The translations under genes were made by a program, and so were the position numbers. The notes beneath the pieces were generated by a model, which saw nothing but the letters and a program-made list of their open reading frames with translations, did not search any database and had not been told where the DNA came from. Below, piece by piece: positions 45,328 through 54,353 of a stretch of DNA of 64,000 nt (the first letter of the stretch is position 1; each line of letters opens with the position of its first letter). The DNA comes from Deltaproteobacteria bacterium CG11_big_fil_rev_8_21_14_0_20_47_16 (GTDB taxonomy: Bacteria > UBA10199 > GCA-002796325 > 1-14-0-20-47-16), in assembly GCA_002796325.1 (NCBI GenBank), contig PCXA01000001.1:186001-250000 (forward strand). Direction: 5' to 3'.

Positions 45328-46332
45328 ATGGCACAGCGTGGAATTTTACTCGTCAATTTAGGCTCACCTGATTCGCCATCGGTGCCCGATGTGCGTCGAT
45401 ACTTGCGCGAATTTTTAATGGACGAGCGTGTGATCGATGTAAATCCGTGGCTGCGTCGATTGATTGTGGAATGCACCATTTTACCATTTCGTCCCAAACA
45501 ATCTGCGCATGCGTATTCCAAAATTTGGACTGATGAAGGTTCTCCGTTGATTGTGACAAGTCGTCAGGTGCAGAAACTCTTGCAAGAAAAACTGCCCTAC
45601 CCCGTGGCATTGGGAATGCGCTATGGCAATCCTTCAATTAAGGCGGCGATTCAGGCGTTATTGGCGAAGGGTGTGGACCGCATTTTTTTAATACCACTTT
45701 ACCCCCACTACGCCATGTCGAGTGTTGAAACCGTTGTAGTTGAAGTGCATCGCGTTTTGCGCGAGTTGAATGCGGCTGCGCTTTTAGAGATTCAGCCCCC
45801 ATTTTATAATGAACCGTCATATATTAATGCGTTGATTGAAAGTGCGAAGCCTTATTTGGAAGCGGGCTACGATCATCTTCTGTTTAGCTATCATGGTCTG
45901 CCAGAACGCCACTTGAAGCTTGCTGATCGTACAAAGTCACACTGTATGACGGAGCACTGTTGTACAACGCCATCACCTGCGCATGTGACGTGCTACCGGC
46001 ACCAGGTATATGAAACAACGCGGCTATTTGTAGAAGGCGCCAAAATTCCAAAGGAAAAATACTCGGTTGCATTTCAATCGCGGCTTGGGCGGGATCCATG
46101 GATCCAGCCGTACACCGATCATGAAATTCCAAAATTAGCGGATCGTGGTGTGAAAAACCTGCTTGTGATGTGCCCCGCCTTTGTATCGGATTGTTTAGAA
46201 ACCCTAGAAGAAATTGGAATGCGTGCACGCGAGCAGTTTTTGTCTGCCGGTGGGAAAAACTTGACCCTTATTCCCTGTTTAAACACCCATCCCCGTTGGG
46301 TAGGCGCGCTTTATCAGTGGATTATGACCTAG
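45328..46332 (+). CDS. hemH: Ferrochelatase
   Basis: A 334-residue enzyme inserting Fe(II) into protoporphyrin IX, the last step of heme synthesis. GILLVNLGSPDSP start, metal-site His in LLFSYHGLPERHL, FQSRLGRDPWIQPYT and CPAFVSDCLETLEEI are family blocks. A cysteine-rich stretch SHCMTEHCCTTPSPAHVTCYR after the active-site His may hold an iron-sulfur cluster, as in some bacterial ferrochelatases. Start ATG 45328 is chosen by family length; ATG 45316 is an alternative and no strong ribosome site is seen. It supplies heme for the many cytochromes nearby. Confidence 0.92.
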   Translation: MAQRGILLVNLGSPDSPSVPDVRRYLREFLMDERVIDVNPWLRRLIVECTILPFRPKQSAHAYSKIWTDEGSPLIVTSRQVQKLLQEKLPYPVALGMRYGNPSIKAAIQALLAKGVDRIFLIPLYPHYAMSSVETVVVEVHRVLRELNAAALLEIQPPFYNEPSYINALIESAKPYLEAGYDHLLFSYHGLPERHLKLADRTKSHCMTEHCCTTPSPAHVTCYRHQVYETTRLFVEGAKIPKEKYSVAFQSRLGRDPWIQPYTDHEIPKLADRGVKNLLVMCPAFVSDCLETLEEIGMRAREQFLSAGGKNLTLIPCLNTHPRWVGALYQWIMT

Positions 46333-46365
46333 AACATAGCGTTTTTGATAAAGTAATGATGTTCT
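46331..46365 (+). repeat. Inverted repeat before nnrS
   Basis: AGAACAT (46331-46337) pairs with ATGTTCT (46359-46365), with a 21-base loop holding TTGATAAAG. It sits between the hemH stop and the nnrS ATG at 46372. It could be an operator or a leader hairpin; it does not match the ATGAT-N4-ATCAT sites. Confidence 0.35.
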
Positions 46366-46371
46366 GGGCGT

Positions 46372-47505
46372 ATGAAACTTTATTCAACAAGTGATCCCTA
46401 TCAGTGGTTCTTCCCCATTGGCATTTTGTTTGGTGTTGTAGGCACGGGCCTGTGGGTAGCATATAAATTTCACTTCATAGTTGGCTATCCAGGTGGTCTT
46501 CACGCTGACTTAATGTCAGGAGGGTTCTTTTTAAGTATTGCCCTAGGTTTTTTGATGACAGCTGCTCCTAAGTTTTCTGGAACAGAATCTGCGACATTTT
46601 TGGAAAAGCTAACGCAGGCAAGTGTTCTTGGTTTGATGTTGTTGGTGGTTTTCCGTGGTGATTCCACAGGGTTTCATGTTCTGTTAATTGTTGAGTTGCT
46701 GTTTTTAATACTATTTCTTATGCGACGATTTTCTCGCGCCACTCAAAGAGTGTTGCCGGCGCTGTTGTTTGCTGCCTTTGGGCTTGGGTCTGCATTGTTG
46801 GGAAGTGCTATTTTAGCTGTTGCTGATGTGTGGACGGTTCCTGATGGGGCTCTTCGTTTTGGAAAGCTTCTACTATTTTATGCAACATCACTTTATCTTA
46901 TTTTGGGTGTTGGGGCACAGTTATTACCAATGTTAATGGGCACCACACATCTAGCTAGAATACGCTTACAACAAACTAAAATTCAAATTTTATGGTCCGC
47001 AACAATTGTGATGGCCGGGTTTTTATTAGAAGCTTACGGAAATGTGGTTGTGGGACGCTTTATTCGTACGGGAATTATTACATGGATAATGTTTGGGAGG
47101 TGGAAAGTTTGCTATCGTCCACGATCAGGGACGGTCTTGGGCTATATGGTGTGGCTGTCGACCTGGATGGTGTTGATTGGCATGTGGGTGATGGTTGTCC
47201 TACCACAGTACCCACTTGTTGGTGGGCATCTCTACTTTATTGGTGGCGTCTCACTCATGGTCTTTTCTGTGGCAACCCGTGTAGTCTTGGCCCATGGAGG
47301 ACATGGCCTTATGGTTGAGCGGCGATCCAAAATATTATGGTTGCTGTTGTTGCTATTGGGTGCGGCTGTACTGACGCGCAGTGCTGCTCCGTTTTTGAAG
47401 GGTATGTATGAATCTCATCTTGCTTATGCGGCAATATGCTGGATATTGGCAAGTGTGACGTGGTTGGTGGCTTTTCTGCCCAAACTTTATCTTCGAAAAA
47501 ATTAA
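46372..47505 (+). CDS. nnrS: NnrS family heme-copper membrane protein
   Basis: A 377-residue protein with about 12 membrane helices. The opening FPIGILFGVVG, the YPGGLHADLMSGGFFLSIALGFLMTAAPKFSG block with its His and the later VLAHGGHGL segment are typical of NnrS (PF05940), linked in other denitrifiers to NO tolerance. It sits after hemH in the same direction and converges with the hemerythrin gene. Confidence 0.85.
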   Translation: MKLYSTSDPYQWFFPIGILFGVVGTGLWVAYKFHFIVGYPGGLHADLMSGGFFLSIALGFLMTAAPKFSGTESATFLEKLTQASVLGLMLLVVFRGDSTGFHVLLIVELLFLILFLMRRFSRATQRVLPALLFAAFGLGSALLGSAILAVADVWTVPDGALRFGKLLLFYATSLYLILGVGAQLLPMLMGTTHLARIRLQQTKIQILWSATIVMAGFLLEAYGNVVVGRFIRTGIITWIMFGRWKVCYRPRSGTVLGYMVWLSTWMVLIGMWVMVVLPQYPLVGGHLYFIGGVSLMVFSVATRVVLAHGGHGLMVERRSKILWLLLLLLGAAVLTRSAAPFLKGMYESHLAYAAICWILASVTWLVAFLPKLYLRKN

Positions 47506-47514
47506 ATGACACAT

Positions 47515-48084
47515 TTATTTTGAATGCAATTGTTGAATGAGAGTGGTAGCTGTTTCCACATCTTCCTTTGGAAGTAGTTTTCGTGCTTGAGGGAATAGGA
47601 ATTGTTCTTCTTTTTGCATGTGGAGCGGTAATATCATGAGCACGGCTTGTGCTTCACCAAGCAAAGCCTCTAAGGCAAGTTTGTTGGCAGGTTGCTGTTG
47701 TAGCATCTCTGAAAGTAGCCCAATGGCGTGGATGTGCGACGCGATATCTGTGTGCTCACGAAGCATGTACTCTGTGGGGGCGTGAATGGTGTCAAAAGTT
47801 TTTGATTCACGCCAACGGACACCAATGATGGGATAAAATGCAATTTCTTCGTCTCGTGTGTGTGCGGCGACCTCAGCTTCATGGAATGATTTGAAGTTTT
47901 GAATGACAGTATAAATAAGTGGTTGCCATTTGCGACTATGTTGGAGTGTTGAGATTGCCTGTGAAAACGGCACCAGGGCATCGCGAATTTCATGATGAAA
48001 GCCCTCTAATATGTCAAAACAGTCTATTTTTTTCACCGGGGCAGTATAGTTACTTTTTTCCAAGTGAAGTATGATGGGGATCAT
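47515..48084 (-). CDS. Hemerythrin HHE-domain protein
   Basis: A 189-residue helical protein with diiron-type motifs: GFHHEIRD, FHEAEVAAHTRDEE, LREHTDIASHIHAI and LPLHMQKEEQFLFP. This pattern matches HHE/YtfE-like proteins, which act in NO or iron-sulfur stress. The first ATG (48084) is inside the Crp/Fnr-like palindrome, so translation may start lower, for example GTG 48036, or the operator mainly serves the divergent nos operon. Confidence 0.82.
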   Translation of the reverse strand: MIPIILHLEKSNYTAPVKKIDCFDILEGFHHEIRDALVPFSQAISTLQHSRKWQPLIYTVIQNFKSFHEAEVAAHTRDEEIAFYPIIGVRWRESKTFDTIHAPTEYMLREHTDIASHIHAIGLLSEMLQQQPANKLALEALLGEAQAVLMILPLHMQKEEQFLFPQARKLLPKEDVETATTLIQQLHSK

Positions 48085-48085
48085 A
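48070..48085. promoter_or_regulatory. Crp/Fnr-like palindrome before the nos operon
   Basis: TATGATGGGGATCATA: half-sites ATGAT-N4-ATCAT. It is centred about 41.5 bases before the start that a TTAATC-like -10 (48107-48112) would give, 53 bases before the first nos ATG (48138). It also overlaps the divergent hemerythrin start. Confidence 0.65.
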
Positions 48086-48137
48086 ACACCCCCTTTTACA
48101 ATTGATTAATCCTTAATCCAGAATAGGAGTCCTTATT

Positions 48138-48581
48138 ATGACAGTAAAAATGATGTTTGGTTTGTTTGTTCTGTGTGGGCTGTTTGTGGTGAGTGTAGCT
48201 TGTAGTAAGTCAGGTGATGGCTCTGCTCAGAGTGCGCCTGCTGTAAATGAGATGGGTGTAGGGCCGATTCAATCAAAAGTGACAATGGAACCCATCAATT
48301 CCGCTTTAGTAGCTCAGGGTAAAAGGGTGTTCGAGGAAAAGTGTAGTGCCTGTCATAAATTTGGCGAGCGTTATGTGGGGCCAGATCTAAAGGGTGTTAC
48401 CCTAAGACGTAAGCCTGAATGGATTATGAATATGATTTTGAATCCGCAAGAGATGACGCAGCAAGATGCGACAGCGAAGGAATTGTTGGCGACGTATATG
48501 ACTCAAATGACTTTTCAAAATGTCAGCCAGGATGATGCGCGTGCCATTTTGGAATATTTTAGGCAGAATGATTCACAATAA
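48138..48581 (+). CDS. Lipoprotein cytochrome c of the nos operon
   Basis: A 147-residue monoheme cytochrome with lipobox SVAC (Cys22), heme motif CSACH near residue 71 and Met ligands in the TQMTFQNVS region. Likely periplasm-facing electron donor to NosZ, like the cytochromes found in clade II nos clusters. GGAGTCC precedes the ATG by some bases. First gene of the operon, 24 bases before nosZ. Confidence 0.87.
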   Translation: MTVKMMFGLFVLCGLFVVSVACSKSGDGSAQSAPAVNEMGVGPIQSKVTMEPINSALVAQGKRVFEEKCSACHKFGERYVGPDLKGVTLRRKPEWIMNMILNPQEMTQQDATAKELLATYMTQMTFQNVSQDDARAILEYFRQNDSQ

Positions 48582-48605
48582 CTTGCCCTTAGGGCGGAGG
48601 CTTTT

Positions 48606-50540
48606 ATGAGACATACATTATTCCGGTGGTCGCTGGTGCTCTGCATTGCCAGCGCTGTTGTTGCATCTGTCGCTCTTACTCATTGTAGCAAGGGTGGGAG
48701 TAATTCCAATATTCTGGCGAGTGATGCGGCTAAACGTGTGTACGTTGCCCCCGGACAGAAGGATGAATTCTACTGGTTTATGTCGGGAGGATATTCTGGG
48801 CAGGTAGCGGTCTATGCTATTCCTTCAGGCCGCCTCATTAAACAGATTCCTGTTTTTTCGCTGTTTCCTGAAGATGGGTATGGGATCGAGGAGGAAACCA
48901 AGGACATGTTGTTGACGTCACATGGTTATATTCCGTGGGGAGATGCTCATCATCCAGAAGCCTCGATGACCAAGGGTGTACAAGATGGCCGTTGGCTTTT
49001 TATTAATGAAAACAACACACCTCGTATTGCTCGAATTGATCTGAAGTCCTTTTCTACCGCTGAGATTATTGAAATTCCAAATACTTCAGGTAACCATGCC
49101 TCGCCATTTTCAACGGAAAATTCAGAGTATCTCATGTCGGCAACTCGTTTTTCCTATCCCATTCCTCAGAAAGATGTGTCTGTGCAAGACTCGGAGAAGG
49201 GTGTTCTCAATGGCAGCATCTCTATGATCAAAGTGGATCCCACAAGTGGTCGTATGAGTATTGCATTACAGATTCTGGTGCCTGGCTATGACTATGACAT
49301 CTCACATTGTGGTAAGGGCCCGTCGCATGATTGGTGCTTTTTTTCCACCTATAATACTGAGCAAGCCCATAAGATGCTTGAGATTGAAGCATCTAAGAAT
49401 GATAAGGACTATATTCTGGCGTTTAACTGGAAGAAGGCAGAGCAGTGCTTGGCTGATGGAAAGGCAAAAGATTTTTCAGGCGTATATTACACCAATTTCC
49501 ATCCAGAGAACAAGGCCACTATCGCTGAAAAACATAGTGGCGTGAAAATGATTACAAATCCAGCTGATTGCTCCGGCATGATGTATTACCTGCCTACTCC
49601 AAAAAGTCCACATGGTGCGGATGTAGACCCATCTGGTGAGTATATCGTGGGTGGAGGAAAGCTAGCGTCCCTTATTCCTGTGCATTCATTTGAAAAGTTG
49701 CAAAAGGCCATTAATGACAAGTCTAATTATATCAAGGTTGTCGATGGAATTCCTGTCCTAAAATACGAATCCACGTTGGCAGGTGAGGTACAAAAGCCAT
49801 GCTTAGGTCCTTTACATACAGAGTTTGATGGCCTCGGCTATGCGTACACCTCCTGCTTTATTACCTCTGAGGTGGTGAAATGGAAGTTGGGAACCTGGGA
49901 GGTGGTAGATCGTATCCCTGTCTATTATAGCATTGGCCACCTAAGTATTGCGGGTGGTGATTCTGCCAAGCCAATTGCCAAATATCTTATTGCGTTGAAC
50001 AAGATTACAAAGGACCGGTATTTGCCTGTTGGCCCCGAGGTTACACAGAGTGCGCAGTTGATCGATATTAGTGGGTCTAAAATGAAGATGCTTTTGGATT
50101 TTCCAACGATTGGCGAACCTCACTATGCACAAGGAATTCCGGCATCCCTCTTGGCAGAAAATAGCCAGAAAATCTTCATTTTGGCTGAAAATGAAAATCC
50201 TTATGCAGTTAAAAATGAAAAAGATGCACGAGTGGAGCGCGATGGTAAAACGGTTCATGTTTATATGACATCAATCCGATCACACTTTAAGCCGGACGTT
50301 GTTGAGGTTAAAGTGGGTGATACCGTTTATTTTCATGTCACCAACTTAGAGCAGGATTATGATATTGATCACGGATTTGCTGTCTATGGTGCTCCAACAT
50401 CTAACATCTTGATCATGCCAGGTGAGACAAAGACAATGCGATATGAAGCAACCAAAGAAGGTATCTACCCGTTTTATTGCACCGACTTTTGTTCTGCATT
50501 GCACCAAGAGATGCAACAGTACTTGCGTGTGACAAAGTAA
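48606..50540 (+). CDS. nosZ: Nitrous oxide reductase, clade II (Sec-type)
   Basis: A 644-residue copper enzyme reducing N2O to N2. The leader MRHTLFRWSLVLCIASAVVA has no twin-arginine motif, so export is by Sec, the mark of clade II (atypical) NosZ. CuZ ligands begin at DAHH (113-116), and more His lie in GNHAS, DISHCGKGPSHD, SPHGADVD, LHTEF, GHLS and EPHYAQ. The CuA domain at the C-terminus has Cys625, Cys629, His633 and Met636 (CTDFCSALHQEM) plus a His in DIDHGFAV. All key residues are present. It works in the periplasm with the cytochrome encoded just upstream. Confidence 0.96.
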   Translation: MRHTLFRWSLVLCIASAVVASVALTHCSKGGSNSNILASDAAKRVYVAPGQKDEFYWFMSGGYSGQVAVYAIPSGRLIKQIPVFSLFPEDGYGIEEETKDMLLTSHGYIPWGDAHHPEASMTKGVQDGRWLFINENNTPRIARIDLKSFSTAEIIEIPNTSGNHASPFSTENSEYLMSATRFSYPIPQKDVSVQDSEKGVLNGSISMIKVDPTSGRMSIALQILVPGYDYDISHCGKGPSHDWCFFSTYNTEQAHKMLEIEASKNDKDYILAFNWKKAEQCLADGKAKDFSGVYYTNFHPENKATIAEKHSGVKMITNPADCSGMMYYLPTPKSPHGADVDPSGEYIVGGGKLASLIPVHSFEKLQKAINDKSNYIKVVDGIPVLKYESTLAGEVQKPCLGPLHTEFDGLGYAYTSCFITSEVVKWKLGTWEVVDRIPVYYSIGHLSIAGGDSAKPIAKYLIALNKITKDRYLPVGPEVTQSAQLIDISGSKMKMLLDFPTIGEPHYAQGIPASLLAENSQKIFILAENENPYAVKNEKDARVERDGKTVHVYMTSIRSHFKPDVVEVKVGDTVYFHVTNLEQDYDIDHGFAVYGAPTSNILIMPGETKTMRYEATKEGIYPFYCTDFCSALHQEMQQYLRVTK

Positions 50541-50564
50541 TGGGGAAACCCGTAAGGAGAACGA

Positions 50565-51161
50565 ATGTTGCGACAGTTGTCACGGCGTAACCGTTACCTG
50601 ATTCTTCTGGTAGGGTTACTGCTCCTCGGGTTGTATTTTGCACCGCTGTGGTTTGTCCAGTTAACGGCACCGCAATACCCTGAAGGTCTGGGTATGAATC
50701 TGTGGATCCATAAAATTACAGGTTTGGGACAATTTGATCTTCAGAATATTAATTTGCTCAACCACTATGTTGGGATGGATCCCATTATCGAGCAGGCGAT
50801 ACCTGAATTTGGCTATATGCCCTATGTTGTGGCGTTTATGATTCTTGGGGCGGTTGTTACATTCCTTTATCCACGTCGCTTCATGGTATATTTGGGGTTG
50901 GCGAATTTGCTTTTAGTGGGAACTGCGGGTATGTGGGATTTTTGGCGTTGGGAATATAACTACGGCCATCATCTAAACCCAGGCGCGCCAATTTCAATAC
51001 CAGGGATGGTCTATCAACCACCGCTGCTTGGATGTAAGCAATTGTTGAATATCGAATCCTGCAGTTGGCCTCACCTAGGTGGTTATCTATTGTTTCTTGT
51101 GACGGCAGTGTTGCTGTTTGTAATTGTTAGTGAACATTCGAAAGGGACGGCTAGTAAATGA
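50565..51161 (+). CDS. Membrane protein of the nos cluster (NosB-like position)
   Basis: A 198-residue protein with about four membrane helices. The periplasmic part after helix 1 (APLWFVQLTAPQYPEGLGM... INLLNHYVGM) and later GMWDFWRWEYNYGHHLNP are conserved-looking. A membrane protein directly after nosZ is usual in clade II clusters (NosB in Wolinella); I assign it by position and topology only. Overlaps nosL by four bases. Function unknown, possibly maturation or electron transfer. Confidence 0.7.
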   Translation: MLRQLSRRNRYLILLVGLLLLGLYFAPLWFVQLTAPQYPEGLGMNLWIHKITGLGQFDLQNINLLNHYVGMDPIIEQAIPEFGYMPYVVAFMILGAVVTFLYPRRFMVYLGLANLLLVGTAGMWDFWRWEYNYGHHLNPGAPISIPGMVYQPPLLGCKQLLNIESCSWPHLGGYLLFLVTAVLLFVIVSEHSKGTASK

Positions 51162-51568
51162 AACGATTGTATCTGTTGGGTTGGGCGATATTTTTGCTGC
51201 TGGCAGCGTGTCAGCAATCTGGATTTTTTGATTTTAAATCGGGTGAATTTCAATGTGATAATTGTCGCATGTCTATTGTTGATATGCGCTATAAGGCAGA
51301 AGTACGTAGTCCTAAGGGGAAGCTCTATTATTTTGATTCGATTGAGTGTATGAACGATTGGTCAAAAGAACATCCCGATCAAGTGGGAACCCAATGGGTG
51401 ACAAATTATTATGATCCTTCCCAGTGGCTTGATGCTAAAAAGGCATTGATTATGGTGGGGAACAATATTCCATCGCCTATGGGTGGACACTTGTTGGCAG
51501 TCGCAACTGAAGAGGAGTGGCGCCGTGCCCAAAAAGAATTCGGTGGTAAAAAAGTCGCCCATCCTTAA
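51158..51568 (+). CDS. nosL: Copper lipoprotein NosL
   Basis: A 136-residue outer lipoprotein (lipobox LAAC, Cys18) with CDNCRMSIVDMRYKAEV (the C-x2-C-x-M copper region), YFDSIECMNDW and a late Met pair, matching NosL, a Cu(I) chaperone for the CuZ centre. Overlaps nosD by 44 bases. Confidence 0.92.
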   Translation: MKRLYLLGWAIFLLLAACQQSGFFDFKSGEFQCDNCRMSIVDMRYKAEVRSPKGKLYYFDSIECMNDWSKEHPDQVGTQWVTNYYDPSQWLDAKKALIMVGNNIPSPMGGHLLAVATEEEWRRAQKEFGGKKVAHP

Positions 51569-52808
51569 GGGTGGCGTGTTCCTCATCACACTCTCTCTTG
51601 TGTTCCTGTCAATGCCACCATTACTTGCAGAAACGCTTCATGTGTGCTCCAGTTGTGCTAACACTACAATAAGGTCTGCAATTTTTGCAGCTCACAATCA
51701 AGATACCATAGTTGTCGCAAATGGAGTGTACCCTGAAGGCCAGCTTCTGGTTGATAAGTCCCTTATAATTTTGGGTGAAAATCGTCCTGTTGTAGATGGG
51801 CTTAATCAGGGACATGTGTTTTTGGTTAAGGCGGATCATGTGTCAATTAGTGGCTTTAAAATTCAAAATTCAGGTGTGAGTGTGGTGGAAGAGTTTGCGG
51901 GCATTCTTGCTGATGACGTTTTAGATTGCTCATTCATTGATAATGTTTTGAAAAATACGACATATGCAATTTACTTAGCTCATGTTGAAGGATGCCGATT
52001 AGATGCAAATGTGATGATGGGAAATGCAAAGGACGAGGTGAATGGCGGCAACGGCATTCACATGTGGTACTCTAAAAAGATTAGTATTCGTAATAATCAC
52101 ATTCAAAATCATCGAGATGGCATTTATCTGGAATTTAGTGATGATTGTGTTTTAGAGGGAAATAAGAGTGTACACAACTTGCGATATGGATTGCACTTTA
52201 TGTATTCCAACCGTGATCACTATATTCGTAATACTTTTGAATATAACCAAACAGGTGTTGCCGTTATGTATTCACATCATATCGTGATGGATGGAAATCA
52301 CTTTTCCCATAGTTGGGGTCGGACTTCCTATGGACTTTTGTTGAAGGAAATTGATGATAGTCAGATTGTTTCCAATATGTTTTTTGGGAATACAGTGGGT
52401 ATTTATATGGATGGGGTCAACCGTTCTCAATTCACAGAAAATAGTTTTAGAAACAATGGTTGGGGTGTAGAAATTTTGGGAAGTGCTGCAGATAACCAGT
52501 TTTCAGCTAATAACTTCATGAGCAATTATTTTGATGTGGCGACAAATTCGTTGGAAATACATAACACTTTTGACGGCAATTATTGGGATTCCTATAAAGG
52601 ATATGATTTAAACAAAGATGGCGTTGGCGATGTGCCGTTTCGTCCAATGAAAGTTTTTAGTCTTTGGATTGGTCAATACCCAGAGTTGGTGGCGTTGTTG
52701 GAATCTCCCGTGATTGATTTTTTAGAAATGGCAGAGCGTATATTTCCAGTGCTGACACCTAAGCTGCTCCAGGACAATGCGCCACGTATGAATGTGGGGT
52801 CATTGTGA
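51525..52808 (+). CDS. nosD: NosD copper-site maturation protein
   Basis: A 427-residue periplasmic protein with a signal peptide and right-handed beta-helix repeats (NosD/CASH domains; many N-x-x-x-x-N-x-x-G-I/V-x-L turns such as NNHIQNHRDGIYLEFSDD). It works with NosF and NosY in CuZ assembly. Start: GTG 51525 after GAGGAG; the longer frame from 51483 would lie deeper in nosL. An unusual CSSCANTTI follows the signal. Confidence 0.9.
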   Translation: MPKKNSVVKKSPILKGGVFLITLSLVFLSMPPLLAETLHVCSSCANTTIRSAIFAAHNQDTIVVANGVYPEGQLLVDKSLIILGENRPVVDGLNQGHVFLVKADHVSISGFKIQNSGVSVVEEFAGILADDVLDCSFIDNVLKNTTYAIYLAHVEGCRLDANVMMGNAKDEVNGGNGIHMWYSKKISIRNNHIQNHRDGIYLEFSDDCVLEGNKSVHNLRYGLHFMYSNRDHYIRNTFEYNQTGVAVMYSHHIVMDGNHFSHSWGRTSYGLLLKEIDDSQIVSNMFFGNTVGIYMDGVNRSQFTENSFRNNGWGVEILGSAADNQFSANNFMSNYFDVATNSLEIHNTFDGNYWDSYKGYDLNKDGVGDVPFRPMKVFSLWIGQYPELVALLESPVIDFLEMAERIFPVLTPKLLQDNAPRMNVGSL

Positions 52809-53518
52809 TTACAATTCATAATTTGAACAAGTCGTATGGATCCCATCATGTTCTTAATGATGTTTCATTAGAAATCCCAAAGAACTGTTTGTTTGCCCTC
52901 TTGGGGCCTAACGGGTCAGGAAAGACAACGGCCCTTAAAAGTATTTTGGGGAATGTCCTGCCACAACCAGGTAGCCAAATTATAATCGATGGCCACAATA
53001 CAATTGGCAAATATCATTACAAACATCTTATTGGCTATATGCCGCAGGCTACCCGGTATCCGCCGCATTTGCGTGTGGATGAACTCATCACACTTCTCAA
53101 GCGTTTACGTAAACAACCCACACCGCTTCTTGATCGTTTGGTTGAAGAGTTGCAAATAGCACCATTTTGGAAGAAAAAATTGGGTGCGTTGTCAGGTGGC
53201 ATGGCGCAAAAGGTAAATATATTGCAGTGTTTTATGTTTGATCCAAAAGTAGCTGTGCTTGATGAACCTACACAAAGTTTGGATCCACAGGTGTCATATA
53301 TATTAAAGCGCTTCCTTAAGGAGTATCGTACGTCGGGAAAGACGATTGTCTTTACGTCTCATGTGATGTCAGAAGTACAAGAGTTGGCGGACCTGATGGC
53401 GCTTATGGTTGATGGGCGCGTGTATACAGTGACCTCGCCACAAAAATTAATGATAGATAACAGTGTGCAGTCGCTTGAAGAAGCTCTGCACCAGTTTTGG
53501 ACCCATGAAGCGACTTAA
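52805..53518 (+). CDS. nosF: NosF ABC ATPase
   Basis: A 237-residue ABC ATPase. Walker A GPNGSGKTT, signature LSGGMAQKV, Walker B VAVLDEPTQSLDP and switch His in VFTSHV. With NosY it forms the transporter that drives NosD-dependent CuZ assembly. GTG start overlaps the nosD stop (GTGA). Overlaps nosY by 14 bases. Confidence 0.94.
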   Translation: MITIHNLNKSYGSHHVLNDVSLEIPKNCLFALLGPNGSGKTTALKSILGNVLPQPGSQIIIDGHNTIGKYHYKHLIGYMPQATRYPPHLRVDELITLLKRLRKQPTPLLDRLVEELQIAPFWKKKLGALSGGMAQKVNILQCFMFDPKVAVLDEPTQSLDPQVSYILKRFLKEYRTSGKTIVFTSHVMSEVQELADLMALMVDGRVYTVTSPQKLMIDNSVQSLEEALHQFWTHEAT

Positions 53519-54353
53519 AAACATATGGCATTCGCCACTTATTACGATTGCGGTATTTGAATTTTATGAAAATATTCGCAACAAATGGTTGTTTATATAT
53601 GGCCTTACTTTTTTGGCACTGAGTGCATTGATTGTCTACTTAGGTGTTTCAGATCCACTTCAGGCTGCGGGGTCGCTCTTAAGTTTGGTGCTTTTACTTG
53701 TGCCCCTGTTTTCTCTGGTTTTTGGGAGTATCTCGTTTTCTGAATCTCTTCGATTTGCAGAGGTTCTAATTTCCCAACCCATTTCACGTCGAGATATTTA
53801 TCTTGGTAAACTGTTGGGTCTGAGCAGTGGGCTTATGTTGAGCTTTATATTTGGTATGGGATTGGGTACTGTATTCCAAGTTGGCCTTCATGAATCTGGC
53901 ACAGCCAACTATGTGCTGCTGCTGATTCTGGGGTGTCTCCTAACCTTGACGTTTTTGAGCTTGGCATTCTTTCTGGCAACCGTTGTGCGTAAGCGAGAAC
54001 TTCTTTTTGGGTGGGTGTTGCTTGCTTGGTTTGGGTGTTTTGTTTTGTATGATTTGGTTGTTGTTGGTGTGGCCTTGTTATTTGGGAACTACCCACTCGA
54101 AATTCCAATGTTGATTTTTGTATTCTTTAACCCCATTGATTTGGCGAGAGTTGTTTTCCTTGTGCATTCAGATCTTTCTGCAATGATGGGTTATTCTGGG
54201 GCTGTATTTCAAAAATATCTGGGGCATAATGCAGGTGTTGGTCTTGGTGCTGCTGTTATGTTGCTCTGGGCCTTGCTGCATTTAAGCGTCGCGATTTGTA
54301 ACCCTTGTTTCGTTAGGCACAAGTTGATAGATCATATCCATGGCCTCATTTGA
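53505..54353 (+). CDS. nosY: NosY ABC permease
   Basis: A 282-residue ABC-2 type permease with about six membrane helices (FEFYENIRNKWLFIYGLTFLALSALIVYLG at the N-terminus; SFSESLRFAEVLISQPISRRDIYLGKLLGL elbow; FFNPIDLARVVFL later), standard for NosY. ATG 53505 is used over the longer frame beginning 53463 inside nosF. Overlaps the next regulator gene by 14 bases. Confidence 0.92.
   Translation: MKRLKNIWHSPLITIAVFEFYENIRNKWLFIYGLTFLALSALIVYLGVSDPLQAAGSLLSLVLLLVPLFSLVFGSISFSESLRFAEVLISQPISRRDIYLGKLLGLSSGLMLSFIFGMGLGTVFQVGLHESGTANYVLLLILGCLLTLTFLSLAFFLATVVRKRELLFGWVLLAWFGCFVLYDLVVVGVALLFGNYPLEIPMLIFVFFNPIDLARVVFLVHSDLSAMMGYSGAVFQKYLGHNAGVGLGAAVMLLWALLHLSVAICNPCFVRHKLIDHIHGLI

Noticed and set aside
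46341-46360. Fnr-like TTGAT before nnrS
   Set aside because: Only one half-site is present (TTGATAAAGTAATG); the second half does not match ATCAA or ATCAT.
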